In this document: positions 1-11,217 of the stretch, one piece after another
Layout: each line of letters begins with the position of its first letter
Numbering within the stretch: the first letter of the stretch is position 1
Source of the DNA: Armigeres subalbatus
Lineage: Eukaryota > Arthropoda > Insecta > Diptera > Culicidae
DNA: 64,000 bases
NCBI RefSeq assembly: GCF_024139115.2
Contig: NC_085141.1
Coordinates: 393,128,632-393,192,631, forward strand
Reading direction: 5' to 3'
Translations under genes and position numbers: made by a program
Notes under the pieces: model-generated
Told to the model about the DNA's origin: nothing
What the model saw: only the letters and a program-made list of their open reading frames with translations
Database searches by the model: none

Positions 1-47
1 GTCTTGCTTTGTAGCCGCGCGTTTTACCGCACGGCTAAGGAGGGCCC
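1..47 (-). mobile_element. Feilai-like SINE, tRNA-related head fragment cut by the window edge
   Basis: Read on the minus strand, the segment begins GGGCCCTCCTTAGCCGTGCG, the same head seen in the complete copy at 2074-2343. This is the tRNA-derived 5' region (A-box side) that I recall for the Aedes SINE Feilai. The rest lies outside the window, so no target duplication can be tested. Confidence 0.6.
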
Positions 48-426
48 CTGCAATCAATATAATAGCTAGAAATCGAGATTTTGATCTTGGTTTTGATTTG
101 GTTTTGTATGAAAATCAGCGAATGCCTTACAATTATTTCCGGGGGTGTACGTTTATTTCAACGCACTTGCTGACCTACATGGATAATAATCCAATGAAAA
201 TGGCCATCTGCACCGCGTTGGTAGCAGTCAGAGCTTTAACTCCTACCCAAATTAAAATGTCGCTGACAAGAGCAGCATATTGCTTTTCAAGTACACAAAG
301 GTGCAAATATTCGTTGTAATGACCCCGAAGACCCCGTCCATAGCTACTAGGACTAGGCTTTGGATAAACGCAAGGCAAAAATCCGCGTCACTTGTTTATA
401 AGACGAGTTAGTCCTATCTCATTTAA

Positions 427-647
427 GGTCACTCCTGACGGAATCCAAGTTTGAAAGTGCTCGCGTTTTCGGGGGCACACCACTCGATACGGAAGCAACG
501 CACAACTGTAATTTTCATTATTTCGCGCATGCTGCGACGCAGCAAAGCTAAATCAACAAAAATGACAGTTGTGCGCCGCCTCTGAATAGAGTGGTGTGCC
601 CCCTAAAACGCGAGCACTTTGGAACTTGGATTTCGTCAGGAATGACC
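427..647. mobile_element. TTAA-flanked MITE with ~50-base terminal inverted repeats
   Basis: The left end (GGTCACTCCTGACGGAATCC and onward to about 476) is mirrored by the right end (about 591-647), with a few mismatches and a loop of ~115 bases. The tetranucleotide TTAA sits directly outside both ends (423-426 and 648-651). TTAA duplications are typical of piggyBac- and Kolobok-type transposition. There is no coding capacity, so this is a non-autonomous element. The ORF starting inside it is a shadow. Confidence 0.7.
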
Positions 648-829
648 TTAATTCATTAATACAACGGTCAATTTCTTCAACATCACAGCTTACTGGGATG
701 GTCATCTGTCATCTGTTGCTTAAAAACTTTTTGGAGATAACCGGAGAGTCGTTTCATTCACATTGTTACAACAAGCGAATTTTAGAAACCTACTTAAGCT
801 TCAACTGTCTAAGACGAGTTTAGTACTTT

Positions 830-1841
830 GAGTAATTCTCGCTGAAACCGGGCCACTATTTGCACGAGGTTCTTAAAAATGCCTAAATTTACATTCTTTC
901 GAAAGCTTTCGGCGAGTATGTTTAGGATCCGAGTTAAACTCATCAGAAATATGAACCCCTCGTTAGTTATTCACGAAATCATTTTAATGGACCCCTCGAT
1001 TTTTGTCAATTCTTGACTCACCAAAACTGTCATAACTCCAACATTTCTCAACCGATCATAGAGATCAGCATATCGTCGAAAGAGGAAGAGTGTACCCTCA
1101 ATTTGCAATAATAAAAATACAAGCAGCCATATTTAATTTGGCCGCCATCTTGGATTTCTTTTTGAAAACCATTTTCCGCCAAGTTCTCAACCACCGATTT
1201 TGAATATTAATACATCGATGGAAAGCTTAGCTTATATTGTGCTTTCTGTCCGAAAATCTCAGGTGTATGTTTTTTCTATCAAAAGTTATGTATGATTCTA
1301 TATCTGACCAACGAACATTATTTTTATGGTTAATATGGTAATACGACGTCAGTTCCTTGATTTCATACACTATTCTAAGCCAAATATGTTTCAAAAACCA
1401 AATGCATATTTACAACAGTATTTTATTTGAAGGGCTCAAAAGTTTTGAGCATAACGGAGCCGTATTCAAGTTATTGTATTAAATAGTTCAAGAATTTTTG
1501 TATTGGTAAATCGTACATAACTTTTGATAGAAAAAACATACACCTGCTTATATTTTTATTATTGTAAATTGAGGATACACTCTTCCTTTTTCCAACGATA
1601 TGCTGATCTCTATGATCGGTTGAGAAATGTTGGAGTTATGACAGTTTTGGTGAGTCAAGAATTGACAAAAATCGACGGCTCCATTAAAATGATTTCGTGT
1701 ATAACTGAAGAGGGGTTCATATTTCTGATAAATTTAACTCGGATCCTCAATATACTCGCCGAAAGCTTCCGAAAGAATATAAATTTAGGCATTTTTAAGA
1801 ACCTCGTGCAAATAGTGGCCCGGTTTCAGCGAGAATTACTC
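830..1841. mobile_element. ~1-kb foldback element with long imperfect inverted arms
   Basis: The sequence from 830 (GAGTAATTCTCGCTGAAACC) is repeated in inverse orientation ending at 1841. The arms pair with mismatches over 830-1120 and 1550-1841, and again over 1262-1296 with 1508-1545. The outer 25 bases are a perfect inverted match. The four bases CTTT occur immediately outside each end (826-829 and 1842-1845), a possible short target duplication. No transposase is encoded, and the 130-codon ORF on the right arm has no recognisable content. Confidence 0.65.
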
Positions 1842-2073
1842 CTTTCCATTTATTTCCACTACATTTTGTTTGCTTACAAACTTTCACCAAGCGTCAATGA
1901 GTGGCGCTTGCATTGATGTTGCTCTGACATTCTTACAACAAACGGTTTAGAAAAAATCGCAGCTTTCTGGAATGAATTACCAAAATCTGGGGGTCAGTGA
2001 CTGGTGCTTGCATTGCTATTGTTATCAGAATATGATTAGGAAAGATAAAGTAAACATCGCGTGTCTCTGGGTT

Positions 2074-2343
2074 CTTCTTCCTCGTTGGCATTACATCCCT
2101 CACTGGGACAAAGCCGCCTCGCAGCTTAGTGTTCATTAAGCACTTCCACAGTTATTAACTGCAAGGTTTCTAAGCCAAGTTACCATTTCTGCATTCGTAT
2201 ATCATGAGGATAACAAGATGATACTTTTATGCCCAGGGAAGTCCAATCCAAAAATTGTCTAGACCGGCACCGGGAATCAAACCCAGCCACCCGGTGCCGC
2301 AATCCTGGACTTGCTTTGTAACCGCACGGCTAAGGAGGGCCCC
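2074..2343 (-). mobile_element. Feilai-like SINE, complete, with 10-base target duplication
   Basis: On the minus strand it runs from a tRNA-like head (GGGCCCTCCTTAGCCGTGCG, then a B-box-like GGGTTTGATTCCCGG) through the conserved body (ATATACGAATGCAGAAATGG; AACTGTGGAAGTGCTTAATG; TGTCCCAGTGAGGGATGTAA) to a GAAGAA-type tail. The 10-mer TCTCTGGGTT flanks it at 2064-2073 and 2344-2353. SINEs of this type are transcribed by RNA polymerase III and moved by LINE enzymes. The assignment to Feilai is from memory of the family. Confidence 0.8.
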
Positions 2344-2804
2344 TCTCTGGGTTATATTGTTATATTACAGGACTGCCGCTAGACTGTTGGAGCAGGAGTG
2401 ATGAAACTGTTTGTATTCGCCTTCCGAACATTACTTGTGCCGGTGATTTTCCGTCGAGATCGCTGGTAGACTTGCAAAAACGTTTGCATTGCACTGTCGA
2501 GTAATTTGGACTCAGCATGGACTTGCATTGCACTGTCGAGTAATTTTTCCCCGAACGAATTTCTCAAAGATTCCTCTTTACCGTATCGAAATGTTCCGCC
2601 AACCCGGTGAACTGCGGATGATACGGTGCCTTTCGGCGAGGGTTTTATTCCGAATGTCCGGAAATCACGTCCGGTGAACTGGGGATCGAAACGATGTTTT
2701 CCGGTATACTAAATGTAGCGAACGATTCGAAGAGCAGTCGCGTAGTGTTACTTGCTGTTCTCGTCTTGGTTGCGAACACTTCTGGCCACTTGGAGGGGGG
2801 TCGT
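2344..2804. other. Unassigned spacer containing a 23-base direct repeat
   Basis: No gene is visible. A 23-base direct repeat beginning TGCATTGCACTGTCGAG occurs at 2485-2507 and again at 2524-2546, 39 bases apart. Confidence 0.5.
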
Positions 2805-2857
2805 TTGTCCGAATGCCAATAAGCCGAACAAACCATCAGGCCGAAACCCATCTGGCT
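2805..2857. repeat. Left part of a GGCCGAA-type minisatellite split by an R1-clade insertion
   Basis: Degenerate units of the form GGTCRTTTGKCCGAA are present. The array resumes at 6976 on the far side of the R1-clade element, and the last ten bases (CCATCTGGCT, 2848-2857) are duplicated at 6976-6985. Confidence 0.65.
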
Positions 2858-3229
2858 AAGTACCTAAGAGGGGGATTCTTTGGTACGCAGGTAGCCTATC
2901 TCAGACTACCGGTGGCTGACGCCAAAAAGGTCACTGAGAAAGGGAAGCTGAAGATTGGCTGGTCAATATGCCCAGTAAGCGTGCTCCAGCCACCTTCAGT
3001 GAACAGGTGCTACCGGTGCCTTGAGTCCTGGCACAAGTCTTATGACTGCAAGGGCCCAGACCGAAGCAAGATGTGTCGTCGCTGCGGCGAGGAGGGACAC
3101 AAGGCGCAAAAATGCGACAAGGCACCTAGGTGCCTTATCTGCGCCAGTAAGAAGCAGGCCCGGAACCATGCTATGGGCGGGCCTGCGTGTCCCTTCGGAG
3201 AAGCCAATCGGAAAAAGCCGTGCAAGTAA
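2858..3229 (+). pseudogene. R1-clade ORF1 (gag-like), C-terminal fragment with CCHC zinc knuckles
   Basis: The reading frame is open from upstream flank into the element. Only the sequence from 2858 belongs to the retrotransposon, starting about 65 codons before the zinc knuckles. Two canonical knuckles are visible (CYRCLESWHKSYDC and CRRCGEEGHKAQKC), followed by a third Cys-rich segment starting CLICASKK. Gag-like ORF1 proteins of this clade bind element RNA and form the ribonucleoprotein that returns to chromatin. The N-terminal part is missing because of 5' truncation. The frame ends at a stop at 3227-3229 and overlaps the start of ORF2, as usual in this clade. The paralogous ORF1 at 49666-50346 on the minus strand aligns over the same stretch (the GTQVA..RL block and both knuckles), which places the truncation point. 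It cannot produce a functional protein. Confidence 0.8.
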
Positions 3230-5972
3230 CACAGCTGAATCTGAATCACTGTGCACCTGCCCAGCAACTGCTGTGGCAGGCGGTCTCGGAGTCGAGGATC
3301 GATGTCGCCCTCCTGTCCGACCCGTACAACGTCCCTGCCGACAATGGCAACTGGGTGGCGGACGGGTCTATGTCGGCGGCAATCTGCACAACGGGAAGGT
3401 ACCCCGTTCAAGAGGTTGTACACTCCTCCGCGGAGGGTGTCGCGATAGCCAAGATCAATGGGGTGTTCTATTGTAGCTGCTACGCCCCACCAAGGTGGCC
3501 AATGGAACAGTTCAACCAGATGATCGACAGGCTATCGGCCGACCTATTAGATCGGAGCCCGTTCGTTATAGCGGGGGACTTTAATGCTTGGGCAGTGGAA
3601 TGGGGCAGCCGCTGCACCAATCAGAGGGGACAAGCGTTACTCGAGGCACTTGCAAAACTCGACGCAGTGCTTGTCAATGACGGAGCCAGTAGCACATTCC
3701 GTAGGAATGGGGCCGAGTCATGGATAGATGTAACGTTTGTCAGCCCCAGTCTGGTCTCGGACCTGGACTGGAGGGTAGACGAGGGCTACACCCATAGTGA
3801 TCACCTAGCAATTCGCTTCAAGATCAACTATGGTGTGCAGTGTCCGAGGGCGGGTGATCCCTGTCAGGTCTGTGGGTGAAAGACCAATCACTTCGACAGC
3901 AAAGTTTTCACCGCGGCCCTGGGACTGGAGGCCAACACCGACAGTCTAAGCGGGGATGCACTGGTAGCTGTCCTATCATGCGCGTGCGACGCTACTATGC
4001 CGAGGAAAGCCCTGCCAAGAAATGGCAGACGCCCGGTATACTGGTGGAGTGCCGAAATTGCAGCCCTACGATCAGCCTGCCTCAAGGCTAGACGTAGGAC
4101 GCAACGAGCCCGCACCGAGGAGGAAAGAGCGGTCCGCCGGGAAGTGTTTCAAGCTGCGAGACTGGCCCTTAACAAGGCCATTAAGAGCAGCAAGAGAGCG
4201 TGCTTCGACAACCTGTTACTCGAAGAGTTACTCGCAGTGGCTAACACCCTTGCGATGAGCAAAGCTCCAGGCCCCGATGGAGTTCCAAACAGTGCACTCA
4301 AGGCAGCGATCATAGCGAACCTGAACATGTTCAGGCTAGCTATGCAGAGATGCCTGGATGAGTGTTGTTTCCCTGAGAGATGGAAAAGGCAGAAGTTGGT
4401 ACTGCTGCTGAAGGCCGGGAAGCCTCCGGGTGACCCATCGGCGTACAGACCAATTTGCCGGATCGACACGACGGGTAAACTGCTCGAGAGGATCATCCTC
4501 AACAGGCTCACCCCGTACGCAGAGGGTACGGATGGCCTGTCGAGTAACCAGTTTGGTTTTCGGAAGGGTAAGTCCACGGTGGACGCTATCAATTCAATCC
4601 TCAAGACTGCAGAGGTAGCGATCCAACGGAAAAGGCGAGGAATTCAATACTGTGCGTTGGTGACACTGGACGTGAAGAACGCATTCAACAGCGCAAGCTG
4701 GGATGCCATCGCGCTCTCGTTACACCGGCTTAGCCTGCCGGTGGGACTGTACCGGATCTTGGAAAGCTACTTCCAGAACCGTGTGCTGCTATACGAGACC
4801 GATGGCGGTCAGAAAAGTGTTCCTATTACCGCAGGAGTCCCGCAAGGGTCAATCCTGGGCCCGGTACTATGGAACCTGATGTATGACGAGGTTCTGAAGC
4901 TAAAGTTACCTCCTGGTGTGAAGATCGTCGGCTTTGCTGACGATGTAACCCTAGAGGTCTACGGGGAGTCAATCCCCGAAGTAGAGCTAACCGCAGAACA
5001 CGCGATCAGCACTGTGGCGGACTGGATGAGTGCGAGAGGCCTTGAGCTCGCTCAACATAAGACGGAGGTGGTTATCGTCAGCAACCGTAAGTCGGCACAA
5101 CATGCAGTTGTACACGTGGGAGACGTCGCGATCACTTCAAAGCGGAGTCTGAAGATTCTTGGGGTCATCATAGACGACAAACTTACCTTCGGTAGCCATG
5201 TCGAATATGCGTGCAAGAAGGCTTCGACTGCTGTGGCGGCATTATCGAGGATGATGTCCAACAGCTCCAAGGTGTGCGCGTCAGTAGACGTAGGCTACTG
5301 GCAGGCGTTGCCGCATCTATTCTTAGGTACGGCGGCCCGTCCTGGGCAAAAGCACTGGGGGTAACCAGTTACCTGTGGAAACTGGAGAGCATCTACCGCT
5401 TGATGTGTCTCAGGGTGATATCGGCCTACCGCACGGTATCGCACAACTCATCCTGCGTAATAGCGCGCATGATGCCAGTCGGGCTGATCATCCGGGAAGA
5501 CGAGGAGTGTTTTGACCTACGTGGCACCAGAGGAGCCCGCGAGCGTACCAGGGTGACTTCGGTTGCCAGATGGCAGCGCGAGTGGGATAACTGCTCGAAA
5601 GGTAGGTGGACCCACCGGCTGATTCCTAACATATCAAGCTGGGTGGGGAGACCCCATGGGGAGGTTCACTTCCACCTGACACAATTCCTGTCAGGCCATG
5701 GCTGTTTCCGACAGTACCACCACAGGTTTGGGCACGCGGAGGTCCCCGTCTGCCCTGACTGCCCAGGTGTTGACGAAACTGCAGAGCACATACTGTTCGT
5801 ATGTCCTCGTTTCGACGTCGAAAGAAGAGCAATGCTAGACGTTTGCGGCCGGGACACAACTCCGGATAATCTTATTCAGAGGATGTGTCAAACGTCGGAG
5901 AAGTGGAGCGCAGTCTCGACTGCAACCACTCAGATTGCCTGCAGCTTGCCGAGCAACAATCGACAAGCATGA
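3187..5972 (+). pseudogene. R1-clade ORF2: endonuclease, reverse transcriptase, C-terminal knuckle (broken)
   Basis: The open frame starts inside the ORF1 overlap without an obvious ATG. An APE-type endonuclease follows at about 3220-3840 (TQLNLNHC, then IAGDFNAWAVEWGS, then SWIDVTFVS and TYTHSDHLAIRF-like blocks). Reverse transcriptase occupies about 4240-5010, with SKAPGPDGVPN, YRPICRIDTTGKLLERI, NQFGFRKGKSTVDAI, GVPQGSILGPVLWN and the catalytic FADDV at about 4933-4947. A Cys-His knuckle (CPDCPGVDETAEHILFVC) lies near 5755-5810. There is no RNase H. Two lesions are visible: an in-frame TGA at 3877-3879 between endonuclease and RT, and a frameshift near 5276-5283 (apparent loss of one base), after which the protein continues in another frame to 5972. 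All three pieces align in order without gaps, so decay is mild. The two lesions make the copy inactive. Confidence 0.88.
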
Positions 5973-6962
5973 CTAACTTGTGATTGGTTAGTTAGAGCGA
6001 AAGTGCCGAACGCGGAGAAGTGTGTGAATGGTCTGCCCATGCAGAGGTAATGGCGCAGCGGGTGGCAACCGAGATCGTCACCTCGAAGCATGGCAGAAGT
6101 GTGAATGAATAGGTGTATGTATAGACTGCACACGTCGCGCTGGGAGTAGCGCAGGAATGTTGGTTCCTACGACTACTGATACCCCGCGGCGTGGCAGAGG
6201 AGTGTGGGTGAGAATCCAAGTCAGTCTCACATGGTTCGAAAGGAATGAGTTGAGTTGAGTTGAGCTAGTCTCATATGGCATGAGCGAGGTGAGTCAGACT
6301 CACATGGTATGTCAGAAGTGGGAACCTAAGTGAAATGTCCCACAAGGGATGCCAGAGGGAGTGTTAGGTCGAATGACTAGAGAAGTATGTGTCAGCGCGA
6401 ACTGAATGAAAGAGGTGAGCAGTCTCACATGGTATGATAAAGGTGTGCATACAAGTCAGTCCCACATGGCATGAGAAGGGTGGGCACAAAAGTTAGACCC
6501 GCACGGCATGGTAGAGGTGAGCACACAAGTCAGACTCATAGGAGCGTTAGCGTGTGTGCAAGCATGGGGTGTATGAGCGTGAATCAAGGGTTTGGGTGGG
6601 CATACAAGTTAGACCCACATGGCATGAGAATGGTGGGCACACAAGTCAGACCCACACGGCATCGCAGAAGTGCAACAGAGTATGTAGGGTGTGTTTGAGG
6701 GTGCGATAGAGCGAGCACCCAAGTCAGACTCGCATGGGACGGGTGCCTGTGTGAGCGAAAATGAGCGAGTACGTTTAGTACTGCCATCCCCCAGAAGTAG
6801 TACTGGGAGGTAGTTCCTGGGGGAAACGATGGTGGAGCCCAAGGGAGTTTAGTCGGTATTACCGGTATGGTCGAGTCCGACACTCCAGTACACTTCCGTG
6901 TGGTAGTTTGGCAACTACAATGCACGTGTACTGGGTTAGTGTGTAAATGCATTATCCCTTGT
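5973..6962 (+). repeat. 3' UTR of the R1-clade copy with reiterated CACATGGCATG motif
   Basis: No coding potential is seen. Between about 6220 and 6740 variants of a short module, GTCAGACTCACATGGCATG-like followed by a purine-rich linker, recur at irregular spacing, giving a degenerate tandem structure. It ends in a short A run (6963-6972). The ORFs over this stretch on either strand are by-products of the repeat. Confidence 0.65.
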
Positions 6963-6975
6963 AAAAAAAAAAGAA

Positions 6976-7105
6976 CCATCTGGCTGTAAGGGTCATCCAG
7001 CCCAATAGGTCATTTAGCCGAAACGGTCATTTGGTCGAAACGGTCATTTGGCCGAAACGGTCGTTTGGCCGAATAGAACTTTCGGCCGAAGGGTATACGG
7101 TCAAA
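6976..7105. repeat. GGCCGAA minisatellite, ~17-base unit (right part)
   Basis: Units such as GGTCATTTGGCCGAAAC, with variants GGTCATTTAGCCGAAAC and GGTCGTTTGGCCGAA, follow each other from 7011 to about 7070 and decay on both sides. The array was continuous with 2805-2857 before the R1-clade element inserted. Confidence 0.75.
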
Positions 7106-7142
7106 CGGCCCTTCCCTCACTAGGAGGACGGATCCACCACGA

Positions 7143-7500
7143 TCACAAAATCCACGCCATCGACAAGTCTGGCGTAGTCGATGTGTATTCTGGATCTATC
7201 TTCGACGGCGCAGGGCACAACACAACTTTTTCCGGTATGCAACAAGGACAGCAGTTTTGGACGAATTCTTCAATCTCGTTGTCAATGCCGGGCCAGTATG
7301 CGATCAATTGCCAAATTACGTGGCCAATCTTTCTCGATGGATTTGGCCACCGATTGTAGAACGGAGTTCTTCTTCGTCGCATGTTGTAATGTTTTGAATA
7401 ACACTGGAAGTTTGTCTAACGAGTCATTAATGATACTCACTATGTCTTCTTCCAAATTGATTGCTGCTACGACGTATTCCAAATTGAAATTGACCATCAT
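7143..7500 (-). pseudogene. Ty3/gypsy-like pol remnant (RNase H-integrase junction and integrase zinc-binding region)
   Basis: Two overlapping minus-strand frames (7282-7500 and 7143-7382) together resemble the stretch between RNase H and integrase of Ty3/gypsy retrotransposons. The first carries LEEDIVSIINDSLDKLP and FKTLQHATKKNSVLQ. The second carries YWPGIDNEIEEFVQNCCPCC, the hallmark of the integrase HHCC zinc-binding domain, which binds element DNA ends during integration. The two frames overlap around 7300-7380 and a frameshift is needed to connect them. No protease, reverse transcriptase, integrase core or LTR is found next to it. It is an old internal fragment of a retroelement. Similar motifs occur in related LTR families, so the family assignment is approximate. 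Confidence 0.65.
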
Positions 7501-9730
7501 TTACTATTTTTCGTCATCAATTTTCGTTAGCCCTAGCTTTATTTCTACCCGCGACCATGTACATCGTTTCTGATTACAATTTTTGAATTTTTGCTTGTGT
7601 GAATAAAGTTCTGGAAATTCGAGATTTTATGAAGTCAATTAACACTTGCGAAATACTAAAAAGGGTTTCTCCCATTCTAACGATGCCAGTGCTATGGCGA
7701 ATAACGACTGATTTATTCCGGTCTAGGATACGAAAACACATTTCCGTGCTTGGCAATCAAGCCGGCTCATGATTAAGTACACTCGGTAGTTGCTCAAGTT
7801 TGACCTAGTCTCGTATCATTACCAGCCAGTAATATGCAGTCAGGGGGAAAATTATCACAATATAGTTAAATCCCGACAGCATAATCCAACTACTCACCTG
7901 GTAATTTTCCGCTCGCTATCGTCGACGCCCCGCTGAGTTTAATTGCGTGGTTTAAACAAACCAACTTTCAGCTCTAAACCACACCTTCACGAACCGAGTG
8001 GCCGTAGTGGCAATAATTTCAACATTAATATACTGCGATATGGAACTAGTTACTGGACAAATGTTTCCCCCCTGACGTTGAACACGGCACGATATCGGAT
8101 GAACAATAGCACTCACTCCGTTAGTTTTTCTCCAATTTATTCAAATCAGATGGAAGTGGCAGCTTAGGTTTCCGGCCGCTGATTGATTTAGCTACCGCAC
8201 GATTGTTGGCTCGATTGGATTGACCACTTGAAGCGAACTGCTTGTCTGAAAAGTGGAAGCGCAAAAAAGGTGGATAATTAGATGAGTTAGCGAATAATTA
8301 GCGTTTATCGTGTGATACGGTTTAAATGGATGGAATTGAAACATGCAACCAATGGCTCCAATGGTGGCAAATTGATTGATTATGTTGTGGAATTTAAAGA
8401 AAAATGTTACGTGCCTACCATATACAGTTTAGTTCGGGATGTTTGACCTATTGATTATTTTATGTTTTACTCGAATTGCGACTTACGATAACGATCAGTT
8501 ATCTCCAGATGTGTCATGGAAAATAAGAGCGTAATTAAAAATATAAAACAAATAATATTTCTATAATCACTAAATATCAGATATTTCCGTGAGTCGATGG
8601 TCCATTCAATATCGACTCATGGGGGTATGACTGTAATCAAGGACACCCACGTGATGTTGAAGCTTATTATGTTTTCGCTGAACCGGCTTCCGCAACTTCT
8701 ATCATATAGCAATCAATATTCGATTCCACAGAACGCAAGTTTACAATTATCCAACCTCGAGCACCAGCAACGTTCTGTGGAAAATAATCAGTGTGGTTCA
8801 TGTGCTCCATCAGCCACCGCCGCCCAGCGATCCCAGTCCAATTGCGGTTTTCTGCACAGATGAATAGAATCCTAATGAGCTTCTTGAAGCGAAACCACCA
8901 CTTGATGTTGATTCTGTTTGTAGCCCACTTAGCTTACTCCCGGAAGCATCCGCCGAGTTTCCTTTCACACAACAGCGTGCCATTGAATACTCCGAATACT
9001 GACTGTTTTATTAAGGCTCTGGCGGCCAAAGGAAGTCATCACCATCCATTATGCCAAAGTCGGAAACGGTGCGTGCCCCTCCGTCATTACGGAGTTCGAC
9101 CGGATCCTGTAATGGCACTCGAACGCTAACGGCAGCACTGTCATCAGTTTGGAATATATTCGCAAATCAGAAACAATCTTGTTGAGCATCGAAGTTTTCA
9201 ATTAAACACACAAACAAGTTCTAATTGGGTAAGTAATGGGAGTAATTAAAAGATTCAATATCAAAACAGTATTTTCCCACAAACAGGCGGAAATTGGATC
9301 CTTTGCTTGACTCAACCCTCTTATTACTGAACAGACTAAACATCAATGGAAGTAGCCATTACTCTCGTGCTGAATTCCGATTGAGCAACCAGATTAATGC
9401 ACCTATCGATGGCCCTTCTTTTACTCAGATGTGCTTGGCCTAATTACATACATATATTTCTTGTACATTGCCGTACATCATATCTTAATTAAAAATTATT
9501 GATTTCATGGAACACAAGCAGCACACTAACTGAACGATGTTTTTAATTATTAGACCCTTTTGCAATGATCCTTCTCAAAGCTTTTATTTCGTTGCAATCA
9601 TTTTACAGCTTTTCAGTGCCATTGCTCAATGCATCACAATAGTTTTCCATTTCCAGTCGGCATAAGTTAGCCTAATCAGCTTCCGGTGATAATTAACTTG
9701 AAATGGTAGTATGCAATAATATCAAAATTC
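7501..9730. other. Intergenic, no supported gene
   Basis: Both strands carry only short unrelated ORFs. One (ATG at 8860, ending 9129) starts with a hydrophobic stretch that could pass for a signal peptide, but nothing downstream is recognisable. No repeat family of this window occurs here, so it may be single-copy sequence. Confidence 0.4.
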
Positions 9731-9731
9731 G

Positions 9732-9770
9732 TATAAAAAGGCGCTCTTTATATTCGCAGCTTCCTCTCTA
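9732..9770 (+). promoter_or_regulatory. Possible RNA polymerase II core promoter (TATAAAAA)
   Basis: TATAAAAAGG at 9732-9741 lies about 30 bases before a pyrimidine-rich segment (GCAGCTTCCTCTCT) that could hold a start site. The first usable downstream ORF is the short one at 9866-10006. This rests on a motif match alone in AT-rich DNA. Confidence 0.25.
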
Positions 9771-9865
9771 GTGTGAATACATATCCTATCTCTGCACAAC
9801 TAAACAAGAAAAGCAAAACCATCCGCAAAAATAACTTTACTGATGGCATCCGGCCAACAACCCCC

Positions 9866-10006
9866 ATGAAGAGGAATCACCGAGCCTTGCCGATCGACCG
9901 ATACCGGGCAGTTCGAAAGTTGATTAGGCTTTTTGGTATCTGTCGATCTTTATTAGCTTATTGGCTGTGTTCCACTGCAGCGCTCGGCGACACGGCATCA
10001 AAATAA
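9866..10006 (+). CDS. Very short ORF (46 codons), not recognised
   Basis: This is the first sizeable ATG-initiated frame after the TATA box at 9732. The product would have a basic N-terminal part and a hydrophobic stretch (LLAYWLCSTAALG) shortly before its end, resembling a signal or membrane segment with no mature protein behind it. No family is recognised. An upstream ATG at 9843 opens a frame of only eight codons. It may be noise, or a first exon if a donor site is used inside it. It is listed only because of its position behind the candidate promoter. Confidence 0.12.
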   Translation: MKRNHRALPIDRYRAVRKLIRLFGICRSLLAYWLCSTAALGDTASK

Positions 10007-10615
10007 ATAAGCGTAGGTATTAGAGTGCCGCAACCGAAACCAACAGCAAAGCCGGTGGTAGTATAAGAAAAGTTGTGGATTCCACCGTCGGAGACCCTAT
10101 CTCCCGTATTCTTTTTTGTTTTGTTTTTCCAACTTTTACGGACCGTGTAGCAAGGAACACTAACCGAGTCGAAGGAGCAATCAGTCAGTCTTGGGATTAG
10201 CCCCCGCCGTACTGACATGCGGTGACGGATCGGCGTCTCAAGAGGGTTGCTGTTTAACTTTGTGTGGCCTTCCCCGCATATAAATCCTTTTTGGAGGAAA
10301 TTTATCACCAAGCCCAGTCACGTGCCAGTTTACTTAATTAAGCCTCTTTCCGGACTGGACCCAAATTGAGCTGATTATTTTTCTTCTTGTCCAGTTTAGA
10401 ATCTGGCAGGCAAGGTTCGGGAAGGAGTCCCGGACAAATTTATTCGCAAACAAAAACTTCCGGTAGGTATGATTTTTTTTTCGGGGCCTTGCCAATTCAG
10501 ATGAAATTGTGAGTGACGGTAGATGTTGAACTTGCGACAGCTGATAAGCAGCAGTACCTTCAAGTGATAAACAAATTGAAGATAAATAATTGCGAAGATT
10601 TTTTAAGGTTTTCCT
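10007..10615. other. Intergenic, no supported gene
   Basis: No ORF with recognisable content is present. The stretch ends at the 5' target-site duplication of the I-clade retrotransposon (10617-10629). Confidence 0.4.
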
Positions 10616-11217
10616 AATCTTGATATCTTCATTCTTTGCCGATCGCTTGAAGCAGCCGGTTGTGAAGGACCGTGTCTCATCGCAGGCAATAGCTTTATTA
10701 TATCAGTGAGTTTTTTCTCAAATAGTTTGAGTTTTTTATATCCCGCGGTATCCCACTGTGGATAAAGTGATTGCCGTAGGCGATTCGCGATCGTAAAGAA
10801 GGTGTACGTACGGCAAGGGTCGCGCGTGCATTTTTGCAAGTGATTAAATTATCACACTCATCATCGTCCCCATCCAGTGGAAGGTCGAACATCAGAAGCA
10901 AATAGCCCAAAGGGAACGGATAAGTAGAACACATTGTATTACCTATCAACCGTTTCTATTGTATCAGTTTGCCACCACACAGCAGTGGTCGGGCTGTTTT
11001 CCGTTTTTACTTTTGCCGGCCGTCTGTTACCGTCGTCTGGTACAGCGTGCGACAAAAAAAAAATTTCGCAAAAGTTGAAATTTCATAACGGAAATATTTG
11101 TTTGTTTGTTTGTTTTTTTTTTCCTTTTCTTTTTTTTTTTAGTTTAACTAGTTTTAATTCCATTTTCTATATTACTTAATTTGTTTTTTTTTTTTACTTT
11201 GATTTATTTTGCGTTCG

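Larger units (their letters stand above)
2858..6975 (+). mobile_element. R1-clade non-LTR retrotransposon, 5' truncated, with TSD and poly(A)
   Basis: The element holds the end of ORF1, a broken ORF2, a long 3' UTR with internal repeats, and an A-rich tail ending about 6975. Exact 10-base target duplications (CCATCTGGCT) lie at 2848-2857 and 6976-6985. This shows one insertion by target-primed reverse transcription that stopped before copying the 5' two thirds of ORF1. R1-clade assignment rests on the gag-type CCHC knuckles, the overlapping ORFs, an apurinic-type endonuclease, the absence of an RNase H domain and the C-terminal Cys-His knuckle. Other clades without RNase H are the alternative. 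Confidence 0.85.

Noticed and set aside
1524..1916. 130-codon ORF as a gene
   Set aside because: It lies in the right arm of the 1-kb foldback, has no motif, and the mirrored arm shows no equivalent.
2270..2343. tRNA gene on the minus strand
   Set aside because: A- and B-box-like segments are present, but the sequence continues into a SINE body with tail and target duplication.
8860..9129. Possible secreted or CLIP-type protein (signal-like start, KRCVPLRHY)
   Set aside because: Only one fragment resembles a Cys-rich domain, and the cysteine spacing does not fit. No protease domain is nearby.
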